Source of the DNA: JAENVU01 sp038250905
GTDB taxonomy: Bacteria; Actinomycetota; Acidimicrobiia; IMCC26256; JAENVU01
NCBI GenBank assembly: GCA_038250905.1
Contig: JBBSBV010000012.1
Coordinates: 1-64,000, forward strand
Length of the DNA stretch: 64,000 bases
Reading direction: 5' to 3'
In this document: in pieces, positions 25,009 to 33,923 of the stretch
Layout of the letters: the number at the start of each line of letters is the position of its first letter
Numbering within the stretch: the first letter of the stretch is position 1
The notes under the pieces: model-generated
The model's database searches: none
What the model saw: the letters and a program-made list of their open reading frames with translations, nothing else
Told to the model about the DNA's origin: nothing
Translations under genes and position numbers: made by a program

Positions 25009-26396
25009 GGGTTCTGGTCCTCGTCGTCGAGCAGCGTGCCGGGGTTCAGGATGTTATGAGGGTCGAACGCCGACTTGATGCGGTGCATCAGCGCGAGCTT
25101 CACCGGGTCCTCCAACGCCAGGAAGTGCGCCTGCTTCGCCTTCCCGATCCCGTGTTCACCCGAGATCGCGCCGCCGAGTCGCAGCCCCTCGGCGAAGAGT
25201 TCGTGCAGCACCCGCTCGCGCTTCTCGGCGTCACCCTGGAAGACCGAGAGGTGCACGTTGCCGTCACCGGCATGGCCACATCCGGCGATCCACGACCCCG
25301 ATTCGCCGGCGATCGTCGCGACCCGCTCCATGAACTCCGGCAGCGACGCTCGGGGGACCACGATGTCGACGATGTCGTCGGCGTGGTTGGCCTTGGCGAC
25401 CCAGAAACTCTTTTCGCGCGCGTCGATCAGCGACGCGGCCGCCGCACCCGGCAGGACGTACACGTCGATGGCGCCGAGTTCGGCAAGTTGTTCGGCAAGG
25501 GTCGCGACGTCCTCGTCGAGTCGGTCGTCGGAGTTCTGTTCCATCATCACGACGAGGTAGGCGAGTGCGGATGCGCGCACGGCATCGGGGATGCCGAGGT
25601 CGAGGCCGACGTGAGCGGTGATCGCGCCGAGCGTGATCATGTCGATGTACTCGAGGATCATCGGTCCCACACCGCTCGCGACGATGCGCGGGATGGCGTG
25701 GGTCACGGCATCGAGTGATTCGAACGGAGCGAGGACGGTCGCGTTATGCGGCGCGCGCGGGTAGAGCCGCAGTGTCGCCTCGGTGACCAGTGCGAGCGTG
25801 CCTTCCGATCCGATGACGAGCTGGGTGAGGTCATACCCCGCGGTGGCCTTCACGAACTTGCCGCCGGTGCGGATGACTTCTCCCGTGGGGAGGACCGCCT
25901 CGAGTCCGAGGACCTGGTGCCGAGTGACCCCGTACTTCACCGCGCGCATCCCGCCCGCGTTGGTGGCGACGTTGCCGCCGAGGGACGCGCTGTATTCCCC
26001 CGGGTAGACCGGGTACGCGAGGCCGTGCGGGGCCAGTGCCTCGTCGAGTTGGGCGAGGGTGACGCCCGGTTGCACGACGGCGACGTGGTTCTCGGTGTCG
26101 ATCTCGAGGATCGCGTTCATGCGCTCGAACGAGACGACCAGCGAGTCCGGTCGGGGAGTGCATGCGCCCGACAATCCGGTGCCGCTCCCACGCGCGGTGA
26201 TCGGCACCCGATGTTCGATGGCGATCGCCACCAACGCGGCGACTTCCGCGGTCGATGCCGGACGGGCCACGTACGCCGGTGCAACCGCACCCACGCTGAG
26301 CGCTTCGTCGTGCCCATAGTCGTCGCTGATCGCATCGCCGGCGAGGAACTGGGTGGCACCCACGGCATCGGCCAACGCGGTCTCGAGGTCGGTCAC
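25005..26396 (-). CDS. FAD-linked 2-hydroxyacid oxidase (GlcD/D-lactate dehydrogenase type)
   Basis: 463 residues. A PCMH-type FAD domain (RGSGTGLSGA; GEYSASLGGNVATNAGGMRAVKYG) is followed by the FAD-oxidase C-terminal domain with GHAGDGNVH and SGEHGIG. It oxidises glycolate, D-lactate or a similar 2-hydroxy acid. The GTG at 26396 has GGAGG 6 nt upstream and is preferred over the ATG at 26438. The stop overlaps the ThDP enzyme start. No GlcE or GlcF partners are present. Confidence 0.88.
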   Translation of the reverse strand: MTDLETALADAVGATQFLAGDAISDDYGHDEALSVGAVAPAYVARPASTAEVAALVAIAIEHRVPITARGSGTGLSGACTPRPDSLVVSFERMNAILEIDTENHVAVVQPGVTLAQLDEALAPHGLAYPVYPGEYSASLGGNVATNAGGMRAVKYGVTRHQVLGLEAVLPTGEVIRTGGKFVKATAGYDLTQLVIGSEGTLALVTEATLRLYPRAPHNATVLAPFESLDAVTHAIPRIVASGVGPMILEYIDMITLGAITAHVGLDLGIPDAVRASALAYLVVMMEQNSDDRLDEDVATLAEQLAELGAIDVYVLPGAAAASLIDAREKSFWVAKANHADDIVDIVVPRASLPEFMERVATIAGESGSWIAGCGHAGDGNVHLSVFQGDAEKRERVLHELFAEGLRLGGAISGEHGIGKAKQAHFLALEDPVKLALMHRIKSAFDPHNILNPGTLLDDEDQNP

Positions 26397-26492
26397 AGCG
26401 GGCCTCCGGGCTCGGGCATCCACCATCTGTAGGCGCATTCACCGGTCGGGGGCAAGCGACGTTCCGACGGCCGGACGCGCGACGATGGCCCG

Positions 26493-27122
26493 GTGGACCT
26501 GGCCGCTGCCCGCCTCGTGCTCGGCGTGACCGAGACGACGAACTGGATCGAGGTGCGCGCCACCTACCGGGAGCTGATCCGTCGTCATCACCCGGACGTG
26601 GCCGCCGACCTCGCCGACGCCGGAGTGCGCACGCTGCGGACCGCCCAGATCACCGAGGCGTTCGCGGCGATCGTGGCCGCTCGTGTCGAACGGCCCGAGA
26701 CCGGCGCGCCCACGACCGGGACACGTCCGGCCGGTACGGAATCTGCACGCCGGACACCGCCACCCGACGACCTCATCGGGCCCTCGTTCCGGCATCCGAC
26801 CGTCGGCGTGGACGACACACGCGTCGTGCTCCTCGACGCGTCGATGACCGACGCCTTCATCGCCCTGCACGAGGCGTTCTCCGTGCTCGGTGCGGTTTCG
26901 TACATCGACCGGCTGAGCCTGGTGCTCGAGGCCATCGTGGTCCCGATCCCGCAGCAGGCGACCTCGCTCCTCACCTGGCTCGACCGCACCCCGGATGGCC
27001 ACACGCAGGCGACCATCTGCGTCGAATCGCTCGGCGGACATCCGGCTGCGCCACTCGATCCGCTCGTCGACCGCATCGCCGAACTCCTGGCATCGCCGCG
27101 CCCGCCGGTGCCATCGGCCTAA
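26493..27122 (+). CDS. short J-domain protein with an unknown C-terminal domain
   Basis: A 209-residue protein with a GTG start. Residues 3-60 form a J-domain with the HPD tripeptide at 33-35, so it could stimulate an Hsp70. A Thr/Pro/Arg linker (65-95) leads to a roughly 100-residue alpha/beta domain that lacks the zinc-finger and client-binding parts of DnaJ. It is divergent from the FAD oxidase and followed by a lipocalin-like gene after 38 bp. Confidence 0.75.
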   Translation: MDLAAARLVLGVTETTNWIEVRATYRELIRRHHPDVAADLADAGVRTLRTAQITEAFAAIVAARVERPETGAPTTGTRPAGTESARRTPPPDDLIGPSFRHPTVGVDDTRVVLLDASMTDAFIALHEAFSVLGAVSYIDRLSLVLEAIVVPIPQQATSLLTWLDRTPDGHTQATICVESLGGHPAAPLDPLVDRIAELLASPRPPVPSA

Positions 27123-27160
27123 CGTCCGGCGTCGTCCGTCCGGCCTGCGAGGAGCTTGCG

Positions 27161-28273
27161 ATGCCCGTTCCACTCGATGAGTACCCGATCCACCAGGCAC
27201 CGCTCTCGATGGCGTTCATGGACACGAGCGACCGCAACGCGTACGACCGCTGCTACTGGAACGCCCACGACCGGTCGGGCGACCTGTTCCTCGTCACCGG
27301 CCTCGGCGTGTACCCCAACCTCGGCGTGATCGACGCGTACGCCACGGTGCGCAAGGGCGACCTGCAACACACGATCCGGATGTCGGATGCACTTGGTGAC
27401 GACCGCATGAAACAGGAGGTCGGTCCGTATCGCATCGAGGTGATCGAACCGCTCCAGAAGCTGCGCGTGATCTGCGACGGCGACGACCACGGCGTCGGGT
27501 TCGACCTCACGTGGGAAGGTTCGTTCCCCGTCGTCGACGAGGCGCGGCACCGGTGGCGTCGCAACGGCCGGATCAACCTCGACGCGCAGCGGTTCGCCCA
27601 GGTCGGCACGTGGGAAGGCGTGCTCCGGGTCGACGGTTCCGAGATCGCGGTCTCGCCGGACACCTGGGTAGGCACGCGCGACCGCTCGTGGGGCATCCGG
27701 GGCGTAGGGGAGGCCGAGCCGCCGGGGCGGGCCGGCGACGAGCCTCTCGAAGGATTCTGGTGGACCTACATCCCGATGCGGTTCGAGGACTTCGCACTCA
27801 TCGTGATCCTCCAGGAGGAGGCGGACGGGACGCGGGTCATGAACGACGTGAGCCGGGTGTTCCCCGCGTCGAGCGGACGCGCACCGGAGCAGCTGGGCTG
27901 GCCCGAGGTGGAGATCCGCTACGCGTCCGGCACGCGAATCCCCACCGGCGGCACGCTCTACTTCCAGACCCGCGGCCGGAAGGAACACCGACTCGACGTC
28001 GAGTCGCTCGGATACGTCGCATTGAACGTCGGTGCGGGCTACGGCGGCGATCCCGACTGGGGTCACGGCCAATGGCGTGGCAAGGGATTCGTCGAGGGTG
28101 CGGTCTACGACCTCACCGACCCGGCGGTGGCCGGACGGGCCGCGTTCAGCGTCGTCGACCACGTCGGACGCGGGGTCTTCGACGGCGAGGAGGGCTGGGG
28201 CCTGTTCGAGCACGGCTGCTTCGGCCGCCACGACCCCTCCGGCTTCACCGACTATCTCTCCCTCGCCCCCTGA
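27161..28273 (+). CDS. conserved hypothetical, AttH/CrtC-like lipocalin-fold protein
   Basis: 370 residues rich in beta strands, with repeated Trp and Gly (GTWEGVLRVDGSEI, RDRSWGIRGVGE, EGFWWTYIPMRFEDFALIVILQEE). This recalls two-domain AttH/tocopherol-cyclase-like actinobacterial proteins found near lipid and steroid genes. No catalytic motif is certain. GAGGAG 6 nt upstream fixes the ATG. It converges with an acyl-CoA dehydrogenase, consistent with lipid metabolism. Confidence 0.7.
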   Translation: MPVPLDEYPIHQAPLSMAFMDTSDRNAYDRCYWNAHDRSGDLFLVTGLGVYPNLGVIDAYATVRKGDLQHTIRMSDALGDDRMKQEVGPYRIEVIEPLQKLRVICDGDDHGVGFDLTWEGSFPVVDEARHRWRRNGRINLDAQRFAQVGTWEGVLRVDGSEIAVSPDTWVGTRDRSWGIRGVGEAEPPGRAGDEPLEGFWWTYIPMRFEDFALIVILQEEADGTRVMNDVSRVFPASSGRAPEQLGWPEVEIRYASGTRIPTGGTLYFQTRGRKEHRLDVESLGYVALNVGAGYGGDPDWGHGQWRGKGFVEGAVYDLTDPAVAGRAAFSVVDHVGRGVFDGEEGWGLFEHGCFGRHDPSGFTDYLSLAP

Positions 28274-28357
28274 CCCCACCGCCGGGCCTGGAGGACAGGT
28301 ACGGATGGATCCGACCTCTCGAACCGCCAGATCGACAAGCGCTCGGCGACGCGGGGG

Positions 28358-29611
28358 TCAGTTGCGGGGGAGGTCGCGGAAGGGAGCGGTCTTGTCGGGG
28401 CGGGGTTCGCCGGGGAGACCGAGGACCCGTTCGCCGATCACGTTGCGTTGGATCTGTTCGGTACCGCCACCGATGCGGACCGACCACTGGTTGAGGAACA
28501 GCTGTTGGTACGTCCCGTCGTCGAGCGCGTCGGCGCCGGTGAGCATCCCGCCCGCGCCCTCGAGCGCGAGGGCGAGGTCGCCGTCCGCCGCCACCCGTTG
28601 TGACACCGCCAACTTCATGATCGACATCTCCGGCCCCGGCGGCAGTCCCGCTTTGGCCCGCGCCTTGGCCCGCTGACCGATCCAGTTGAGAATCTCGAAA
28701 CGGGTATACGACCGCGCCAACTCCTGACGGATGACCGGATCGGCCGTCCGCCCGGTCGTCCGGGCGAGCGCCGCCAGGCCCTTGAACCCGACGCCCGATC
28801 CACCGCCACCGATCATCTGGCGCTCGTTGCCGAGCGTGGTCTGGGCGATGCGCCACCCGTTGTTCACGTCGCCGACGACGTTCGCCGCGGGAATCCGCAC
28901 GTCGGTCAGGAACACCTCGTTGAAGTGCGCGTAGCCCGTGATCTGACGAAGCGGCCGGACCTCGATGCCTGGTGATCGCATGTCGACGAGGATGTAAGTG
29001 ATGCCCTGGTGCTTCGGAACGTCCCAGTTGGTGCGGACGAGCATCATCCCCCAGTCGGAGAAATGCGCACCGGAGGTCCACACCTTCTGACCGGTCACGA
29101 CGTACTCGTCGCCGTCGAGTTCGGCGCGGGTCGTGAGCCCGGCGAGGTCCGACCCGGCGCCGGGCTCGGAGAACAGCTGGCACCACACGTGCTCACCGTT
29201 GAGCATCCGCGGCAGGAAGAACTGCTTCTGCTCCTCGGTGCCGTGTTGGATGATCGTCGGCCCGACCATGCCGATCGCCACCATGAACACGCCCGAGGAC
29301 ACCAGCCGTCGCGATTCCTCCTGGGCGAAGATCCGCGCCTGGCCGACGGTCCCGCCGCGGCCGCCGTACTCGACCGGCCACGTGATGCCCGCCCAGCCGC
29401 CGGCGGCCAAGGTGGCCTGCCAGTCCCGACACTCCTGCACGTGCGCCGCTTCCGATTCGGCCGACATCTCCTTGCCGAGCGGACTCGAGGAGACGCCCGG
29501 CGGACGCGGCGGCGCATGCTCCTCGAGGAACGCCCGAGCGGCGAGTCGGAACTCGTGATCGGCGGGGGACTCGTCGACAATCGGTTCGGTCACGGACGGG
29601 ACCGTACCCAA
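28358..29611 (-). CDS. acyl-CoA dehydrogenase
   Basis: About 417 residues. The FAD/acyl-CoA signature WCQLFSEPGAGSDLAGL is followed by VTGQKVWTSGAHFSDW, and a C-terminal helical domain ends with IGGGTEQIQRNVIGERVLGLP. It belongs to the actinobacterial FadE groups acting on steroid side chains or branched acyl-CoAs. The frame starts at a TTG at 29611; a GTG at 29593 is an equally good start. No hydratase or ligase gene is next to it. Confidence 0.9.
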   Translation of the reverse strand: MGTVPSVTEPIVDESPADHEFRLAARAFLEEHAPPRPPGVSSSPLGKEMSAESEAAHVQECRDWQATLAAGGWAGITWPVEYGGRGGTVGQARIFAQEESRRLVSSGVFMVAIGMVGPTIIQHGTEEQKQFFLPRMLNGEHVWCQLFSEPGAGSDLAGLTTRAELDGDEYVVTGQKVWTSGAHFSDWGMMLVRTNWDVPKHQGITYILVDMRSPGIEVRPLRQITGYAHFNEVFLTDVRIPAANVVGDVNNGWRIAQTTLGNERQMIGGGGSGVGFKGLAALARTTGRTADPVIRQELARSYTRFEILNWIGQRAKARAKAGLPPGPEMSIMKLAVSQRVAADGDLALALEGAGGMLTGADALDDGTYQQLFLNQWSVRIGGGTEQIQRNVIGERVLGLPGEPRPDKTAPFRDLPRN

Positions 29612-29698
29612 CGGTGCGCGGTCCGCACGACCGGGTGCATCGGTGACCGTCGACCGTGCAGGTGTCCCGCCCGAGAACCGATGGCCCCATGAGGCAGG

Positions 29699-32260
29699 AT
29701 GGTGTGGATGTGGCGGGCGACGATCAAGGGGGTGCTCGCCCGCAAGGTGCGCCTATTCCTCACTGCGCTCGCCGTCGTCCTCGGCGTCACGTTCGTGAGC
29801 GGCACCTACGTCCTGACCGACACGCTCCATGCGTCCCTGGGTGAGATCTTCCAGCAGTACGCATCGGGGAGCGACCTCGTCGTGGCGGCCCATCACCAGG
29901 TAGGGGACCGGGCCACGAGCCGGCAGCGGATCCCGTCGGGTCTCGCGGCCGAGGTCCGGCAGGTCCCCGGGGTCAAGGCGGCAACGCCCTTCCTCATCGG
30001 CGACGCGAAGTTCATCAAGAAGGACAATCACACCGCGATCCAGGCGCTCGGATCGGTCACCCTCGGCATCTCGTGGGCCGGTCGCGGATCGGTCGGGCCG
30101 GCGCGCCTCATCGAAGGCCATCGGCCGACACGCGACGGCGAAGTTGCGATGGACGGCGGTACCGCGAGCCGGTACCACTTCCATGTGGGCGACAAGGTCC
30201 GCGTGCTGCTCACCGGCGCGGCGGAACCATTCCGGATCGTGGGGATCTTCGCGCTCGGTACCCGTGCCGACCTCGGCTTCGCCACCGTCGCCGCCTTCGA
30301 CCCCAAGACCGCGGAGCGCGCGTTCGCCGCACCCGGTCTGGCCGACTTCATCTTCGTGAAGGTCGGACCGGCCGCCTCGGTCCCACAGGTCCGTACCGCC
30401 ATCAAGCAGGCAGTCGGCACCGGTCTCACCGTCGACCGCGCCACCGCGTTCGCGGCCGTCCTCCAACAACAGGTGGACGAGTTCCTGGGGATCCTGAACG
30501 ACCTGCTGCTCGGGTTCGCCGGCATCGGGTTGCTCATCGGCGGGTTCATCATCTTCAACACGTTCACGATCCTCGTCGCGCAGCGGACGCGGGAACTCGG
30601 CCTGTTCCGGGCGATGGGCGCGAGCCGAAAACAGGTGGTCGGCTCGGTCCTGATCGAGGCGGCCGTCATGGGCGTGGTCGCGTCGGTCATCGGCTTCGCG
30701 GCCGGAGTCGCGCTGGGCAAGTTGCTCCTGTGGGCGCTCCCGGGCTTCGGCGTCCCGGTACCGGATCGCGCACTCGTGCTCATCAGCCGGACCGCGATCG
30801 CGAGTGCTGTCGTGGGCATCGGGGTCACGCTCGTCGCGGCGGTCGTCCCCGCAATCCGCGCCGCCCGCACGCCGCCGATTGCGGCGATCGGTGATCTCCG
30901 CACGGTGTCGCGGCTCCGGTCGACGATCGGCCGCGTGGTCAGCGGTGTCGTCGTGGGCGCGATCGGCATCGCGCTCGGCGCATACGGCATCTGGGGCTCG
31001 CAACCGCTGCAGAACGCGGTGGCCATCACGTTCCTCGGTGGATTCGTGATCTTCGTGGCGATCGTCGTGCTCGGACCGTTGGGTGCCCGCCCGCTCGCCG
31101 CGCTGGTCGGCCGACCCTTGCCCACGCTGTTCGGTGTGACCGGCACCCTCGCTCGCGGCAATGCCATGCGGAATCCCCGCCGCACGACGGTCACCGCGGC
31201 TGCACTCGTAGTCGGACTCGCGCTGGTTGCCCTGGTGGCGATCTTCGGCGCATCCCTCAAGGCCTCGACCCGGGCCGCCCTCCAGGACGTGAAGGCCGAC
31301 GTCATCATCACCGCACCCGGCTACGCGGGCTTCTCGACCGACATTCGGACCCTCGCGGTCAACTCACCCGGAGTCGAGAACGCGGTGTCGTTCCGGTGGG
31401 GTCAGGCGGCGGTCGGCGGCAACGAGGAGACCGTCAACGGGATGATCGGCGACAACTTCAACGACCTCATCGACTTCAAGTTCCAGGGCCCCGTCCCGAC
31501 CACGGTGGGCGACGCCGACGTCCTCGTGTCCACGACGCAGGCGAAGCAGTACCACCTCCGCGTCGGCGACCCGATGGTGATCCGGTTCCCGAGGCTGGGT
31601 GCGACGCAGTTGCACGTGAGCGGGATCTACGACACCAACCGGTTCTCGGGCGCGTTCCCGATCGACTTCCTCGTGTCCGAGTCGCTCTACAACGTGGCCT
31701 TCGGAGGTGCACCCCAGGACACGTTGCTGTACGTGCAGGCGAGACCCGGCCAGGGTGCGGCGGTCGCCCGCGAGCTGCGCCAGGCGTTCCGAGACCCGTA
31801 TCCCAACGTCGACGTCCAGACTCACGCGCAGTACGGCGCATCCCGCCAATCGTTCCTCGACCAGTTCCTCAATATCTTCGTGGCGCTCTTGCTGCTGTCG
31901 GAGTTGATCGCAGTGCTCGGCATCGTCAACACCCTCATGTTGTCGGTGCACGAACGCACCCGCGAACTCGGCCTGCTGCGGACCGTCGGCACCACGCGTC
32001 GCCAGGTGTGGGGGATGGTCTCGGGGGAGTCGATCATCATCGCGATCATCGGTTGTGTCGTCGGGATCGGCGTCGGTGTGCTCTGGGGCTGGGGTGTCAT
32101 GCGCGTGTTGCGCGACCAGTTCGGCCAGCAACTCGTCCTCCCGGTCGGCCAACTCGGTTGGTTCGTGGGCGCGTCGGTCGTCGCCGGATTTCTCGCCGCG
32201 CTCCTCCCGGCGTGGCACGCCAGCCGCCTCGACGTGCTGGACGCGATCGCGCACGAGTAA
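29699..32260 (+). CDS. ABC transporter permease, duplicated FtsX/MacB type
   Basis: 853 residues. An N-terminal membrane helix (about 18-40) is followed by a MacB periplasmic core domain, three FtsX membrane helices (about 270-400) ending in a QRTRELGLFRAMGASRKQV coupling segment, and then a second core domain and FtsX unit ending similarly (HERTRELGLLRTVGTTRRQV). This is the actinobacterial lipoprotein/peptide exporter layout. The ATPase gene is not adjacent. ATG 29699 or 29708 can start it; GAGGCAGG favours 29708. Confidence 0.88.
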   Translation: MVWMWRATIKGVLARKVRLFLTALAVVLGVTFVSGTYVLTDTLHASLGEIFQQYASGSDLVVAAHHQVGDRATSRQRIPSGLAAEVRQVPGVKAATPFLIGDAKFIKKDNHTAIQALGSVTLGISWAGRGSVGPARLIEGHRPTRDGEVAMDGGTASRYHFHVGDKVRVLLTGAAEPFRIVGIFALGTRADLGFATVAAFDPKTAERAFAAPGLADFIFVKVGPAASVPQVRTAIKQAVGTGLTVDRATAFAAVLQQQVDEFLGILNDLLLGFAGIGLLIGGFIIFNTFTILVAQRTRELGLFRAMGASRKQVVGSVLIEAAVMGVVASVIGFAAGVALGKLLLWALPGFGVPVPDRALVLISRTAIASAVVGIGVTLVAAVVPAIRAARTPPIAAIGDLRTVSRLRSTIGRVVSGVVVGAIGIALGAYGIWGSQPLQNAVAITFLGGFVIFVAIVVLGPLGARPLAALVGRPLPTLFGVTGTLARGNAMRNPRRTTVTAAALVVGLALVALVAIFGASLKASTRAALQDVKADVIITAPGYAGFSTDIRTLAVNSPGVENAVSFRWGQAAVGGNEETVNGMIGDNFNDLIDFKFQGPVPTTVGDADVLVSTTQAKQYHLRVGDPMVIRFPRLGATQLHVSGIYDTNRFSGAFPIDFLVSESLYNVAFGGAPQDTLLYVQARPGQGAAVARELRQAFRDPYPNVDVQTHAQYGASRQSFLDQFLNIFVALLLLSELIAVLGIVNTLMLSVHERTRELGLLRTVGTTRRQVWGMVSGESIIIAIIGCVVGIGVGVLWGWGVMRVLRDQFGQQLVLPVGQLGWFVGASVVAGFLAALLPAWHASRLDVLDAIAHE

Positions 32261-32305
32261 CGGGGCCTCGCGAACCCGTCCTGCTACGCTCCTTCGGCTT
32301 CACGG

Positions 32306-32379
32306 GGGCGGTTAGCTCAGTTGGTTAGAGCGCTTGCTCGACACGCAAGAGGTCGGAGGTTCGAGTCCTCTACCGCCCA
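32306..32379 (+). tRNA. tRNA-Val(GAC)
   Basis: A 74-nt cloverleaf: acceptor GGGCGGT with ACCGCCC, D-stem GCTC/GAGC, anticodon stem CTTGC/GCAAG with loop TCGACAC (anticodon GAC at 32340-32342), 5-nt variable loop, T-arm GGAGG/CCTCT and discriminator A. Position 33 reads C instead of the near-universal T. CCA is not encoded (CCG follows). Confidence 0.93.
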
Positions 32380-32393
32380 CCGAAAGTTTGATC

Positions 32394-32420
32394 CTGCGGG
32401 GCTTTCGGGCCCCGCAGTTT
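32394..32420 (+). terminator. terminator after tRNA-Val(GAC)
   Basis: The 8-bp stem CTGCGGGG/CCCCGCAG with an 8-nt loop is followed by TTT. This is the usual form of an intrinsic terminator just after a tRNA. Confidence 0.75.
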
Positions 32421-32465
32421 CGCGTCATGCTGTCGTCAGCGTCACGGCGATGGGGGAGCAGGGCA

Positions 32466-33875
32466 ATGGGATCACGGGTACGGATCGCCGGCTTGCTCCT
32501 GGCGTTGGTCCTCGTCGTGGCCGCCTGCGATTGGTCCAGCATCGGGTTCGACGCCACTCGCGGCGGCTACAGCGCCTTCGACACCAAGATCACACCGGGC
32601 AATGTCGCCGGCCTCACGCAACGGTGGAAGGCCGACGGCGGCTTCCAAGCCTCCGCCCCCGTCGTCAGCAAGGGACGACTGTTCGTCACCAACCAATACG
32701 TGCCGAACGTCCACCCCGGCGGCCTCGCCGCCTACGACCCGACCGGCGCAACGTGTACCGGTTCCGCTCCCGCAATCTGCACGCCGCTCTGGTCGAAGCC
32801 CTTTCCAGCGGCCACCCCCTTCTCGGACGACCCCCAATGGGGGCCACCGATCTCGCCGCCCCTCGTGACCCCGGACTCCGTTTCGGCCGGCGGTTTCCTG
32901 CACGCAGACGTGTACGTCGGCGGCGGATACATCCATGCCGGCACCCTGGCCGGCGGAAGCTTCGATCCGGTGACCGGATCCAGCGTCACCGGAGAACTAC
33001 GAACCGGCGCCGCGTCGGCAGCTGCTGCGAAGAGCGCCGTCTATGGGTACCGAACCGAACTCTGGACCTACGGCAGCGTCTTGAACCGCTTCTACTACGA
33101 CATCACCCGTCTGTTTGCGACGGTGCCGGTGGGCCAGGGCACGTCGTTCGTGATCGACGGTCCGGATCCAACTCAGCTGGGGAGTCCGCGGGAGTTCGTT
33201 GGTAGCGCACCGGCGGTGGCCGACGGCCGACTCTTCGTCCTGAGTGCCGGTCAACTCCAGACGTACGACGCCAACGGCATCCAGAACTGCTCGACCCCCA
33301 AAAGCAGTGGTCTCCAGGCCTGGAACACCTTTCCCACCACGACCTGGTCTTGCCGACCCGTCTGGACAGCCACATTGAGCCAGGCGGGTGCGTTCGACGG
33401 GATGCCTGCGATCGCGAAGGGACGCGTCTACGTCCCAGGCCTGAACGGTGGGGTGGAAGTGTTCGACGCGGCGGGCTGCGGCCAGGCCACCTGCAACTCA
33501 CTGTGGACCGCTCACGCCGGAAGCGTGCACATCGCACCGGTTGCGGTCACCGACACCACGCTGTTCGTGACGTCCGACGACGGTCACCTCTACGCGTTCC
33601 CCTCCGCCGGCTGCGGTGCCGCCACCTGCGAACCCACCTGGACCGCCAACATCCCCAGCGGACCCCACGCACCGTCGATCGCCGGTTCGGTCCTCTTCCT
33701 CGGCACCAATAACGGCACCCTCGCCGCCTTCAACACCAGCGGATGCGGTCAGACCACCTGCACTCCACTCTGGACCACCAACGTCGGCGCCCCCATCACC
33801 ACCGCACCCGTCATCTCGGACGGCCGGGTCTTCGTCACCGACACCACCGGCACCATCCACGCCTACGGACTGTGA
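32466..33875 (+). CDS. PQQ-repeat (BamB-like) beta-propeller lipoprotein
   Basis: About 469 residues. The signal peptide ends LVVAAC (Cys21, lipobox). The mature part repeats propeller-like units (APVVSKGRLFVTN, APAVADGRLFVLS, MPAIAKGRVYVPG, APVAVTDTTLFVTSDDGHLYAF, APVISDGRVFVT), each ending in a short Trp-containing strand. Paired cysteines in GCG.ATC units may form disulfides. It is a secreted scaffold or binding protein; no enzyme residues are seen. The ATG at 32466 is chosen to place the signal peptide; upstream frame would run into the tRNA. Confidence 0.82.
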   Translation: MGSRVRIAGLLLALVLVVAACDWSSIGFDATRGGYSAFDTKITPGNVAGLTQRWKADGGFQASAPVVSKGRLFVTNQYVPNVHPGGLAAYDPTGATCTGSAPAICTPLWSKPFPAATPFSDDPQWGPPISPPLVTPDSVSAGGFLHADVYVGGGYIHAGTLAGGSFDPVTGSSVTGELRTGAASAAAAKSAVYGYRTELWTYGSVLNRFYYDITRLFATVPVGQGTSFVIDGPDPTQLGSPREFVGSAPAVADGRLFVLSAGQLQTYDANGIQNCSTPKSSGLQAWNTFPTTTWSCRPVWTATLSQAGAFDGMPAIAKGRVYVPGLNGGVEVFDAAGCGQATCNSLWTAHAGSVHIAPVAVTDTTLFVTSDDGHLYAFPSAGCGAATCEPTWTANIPSGPHAPSIAGSVLFLGTNNGTLAAFNTSGCGQTTCTPLWTTNVGAPITTAPVISDGRVFVTDTTGTIHAYGL

Positions 33876-33923
33876 CCCCCGGCGGAGAAGCTTTCGCCCC
33901 TGCGCCGCCTAAGGCATGATCGG

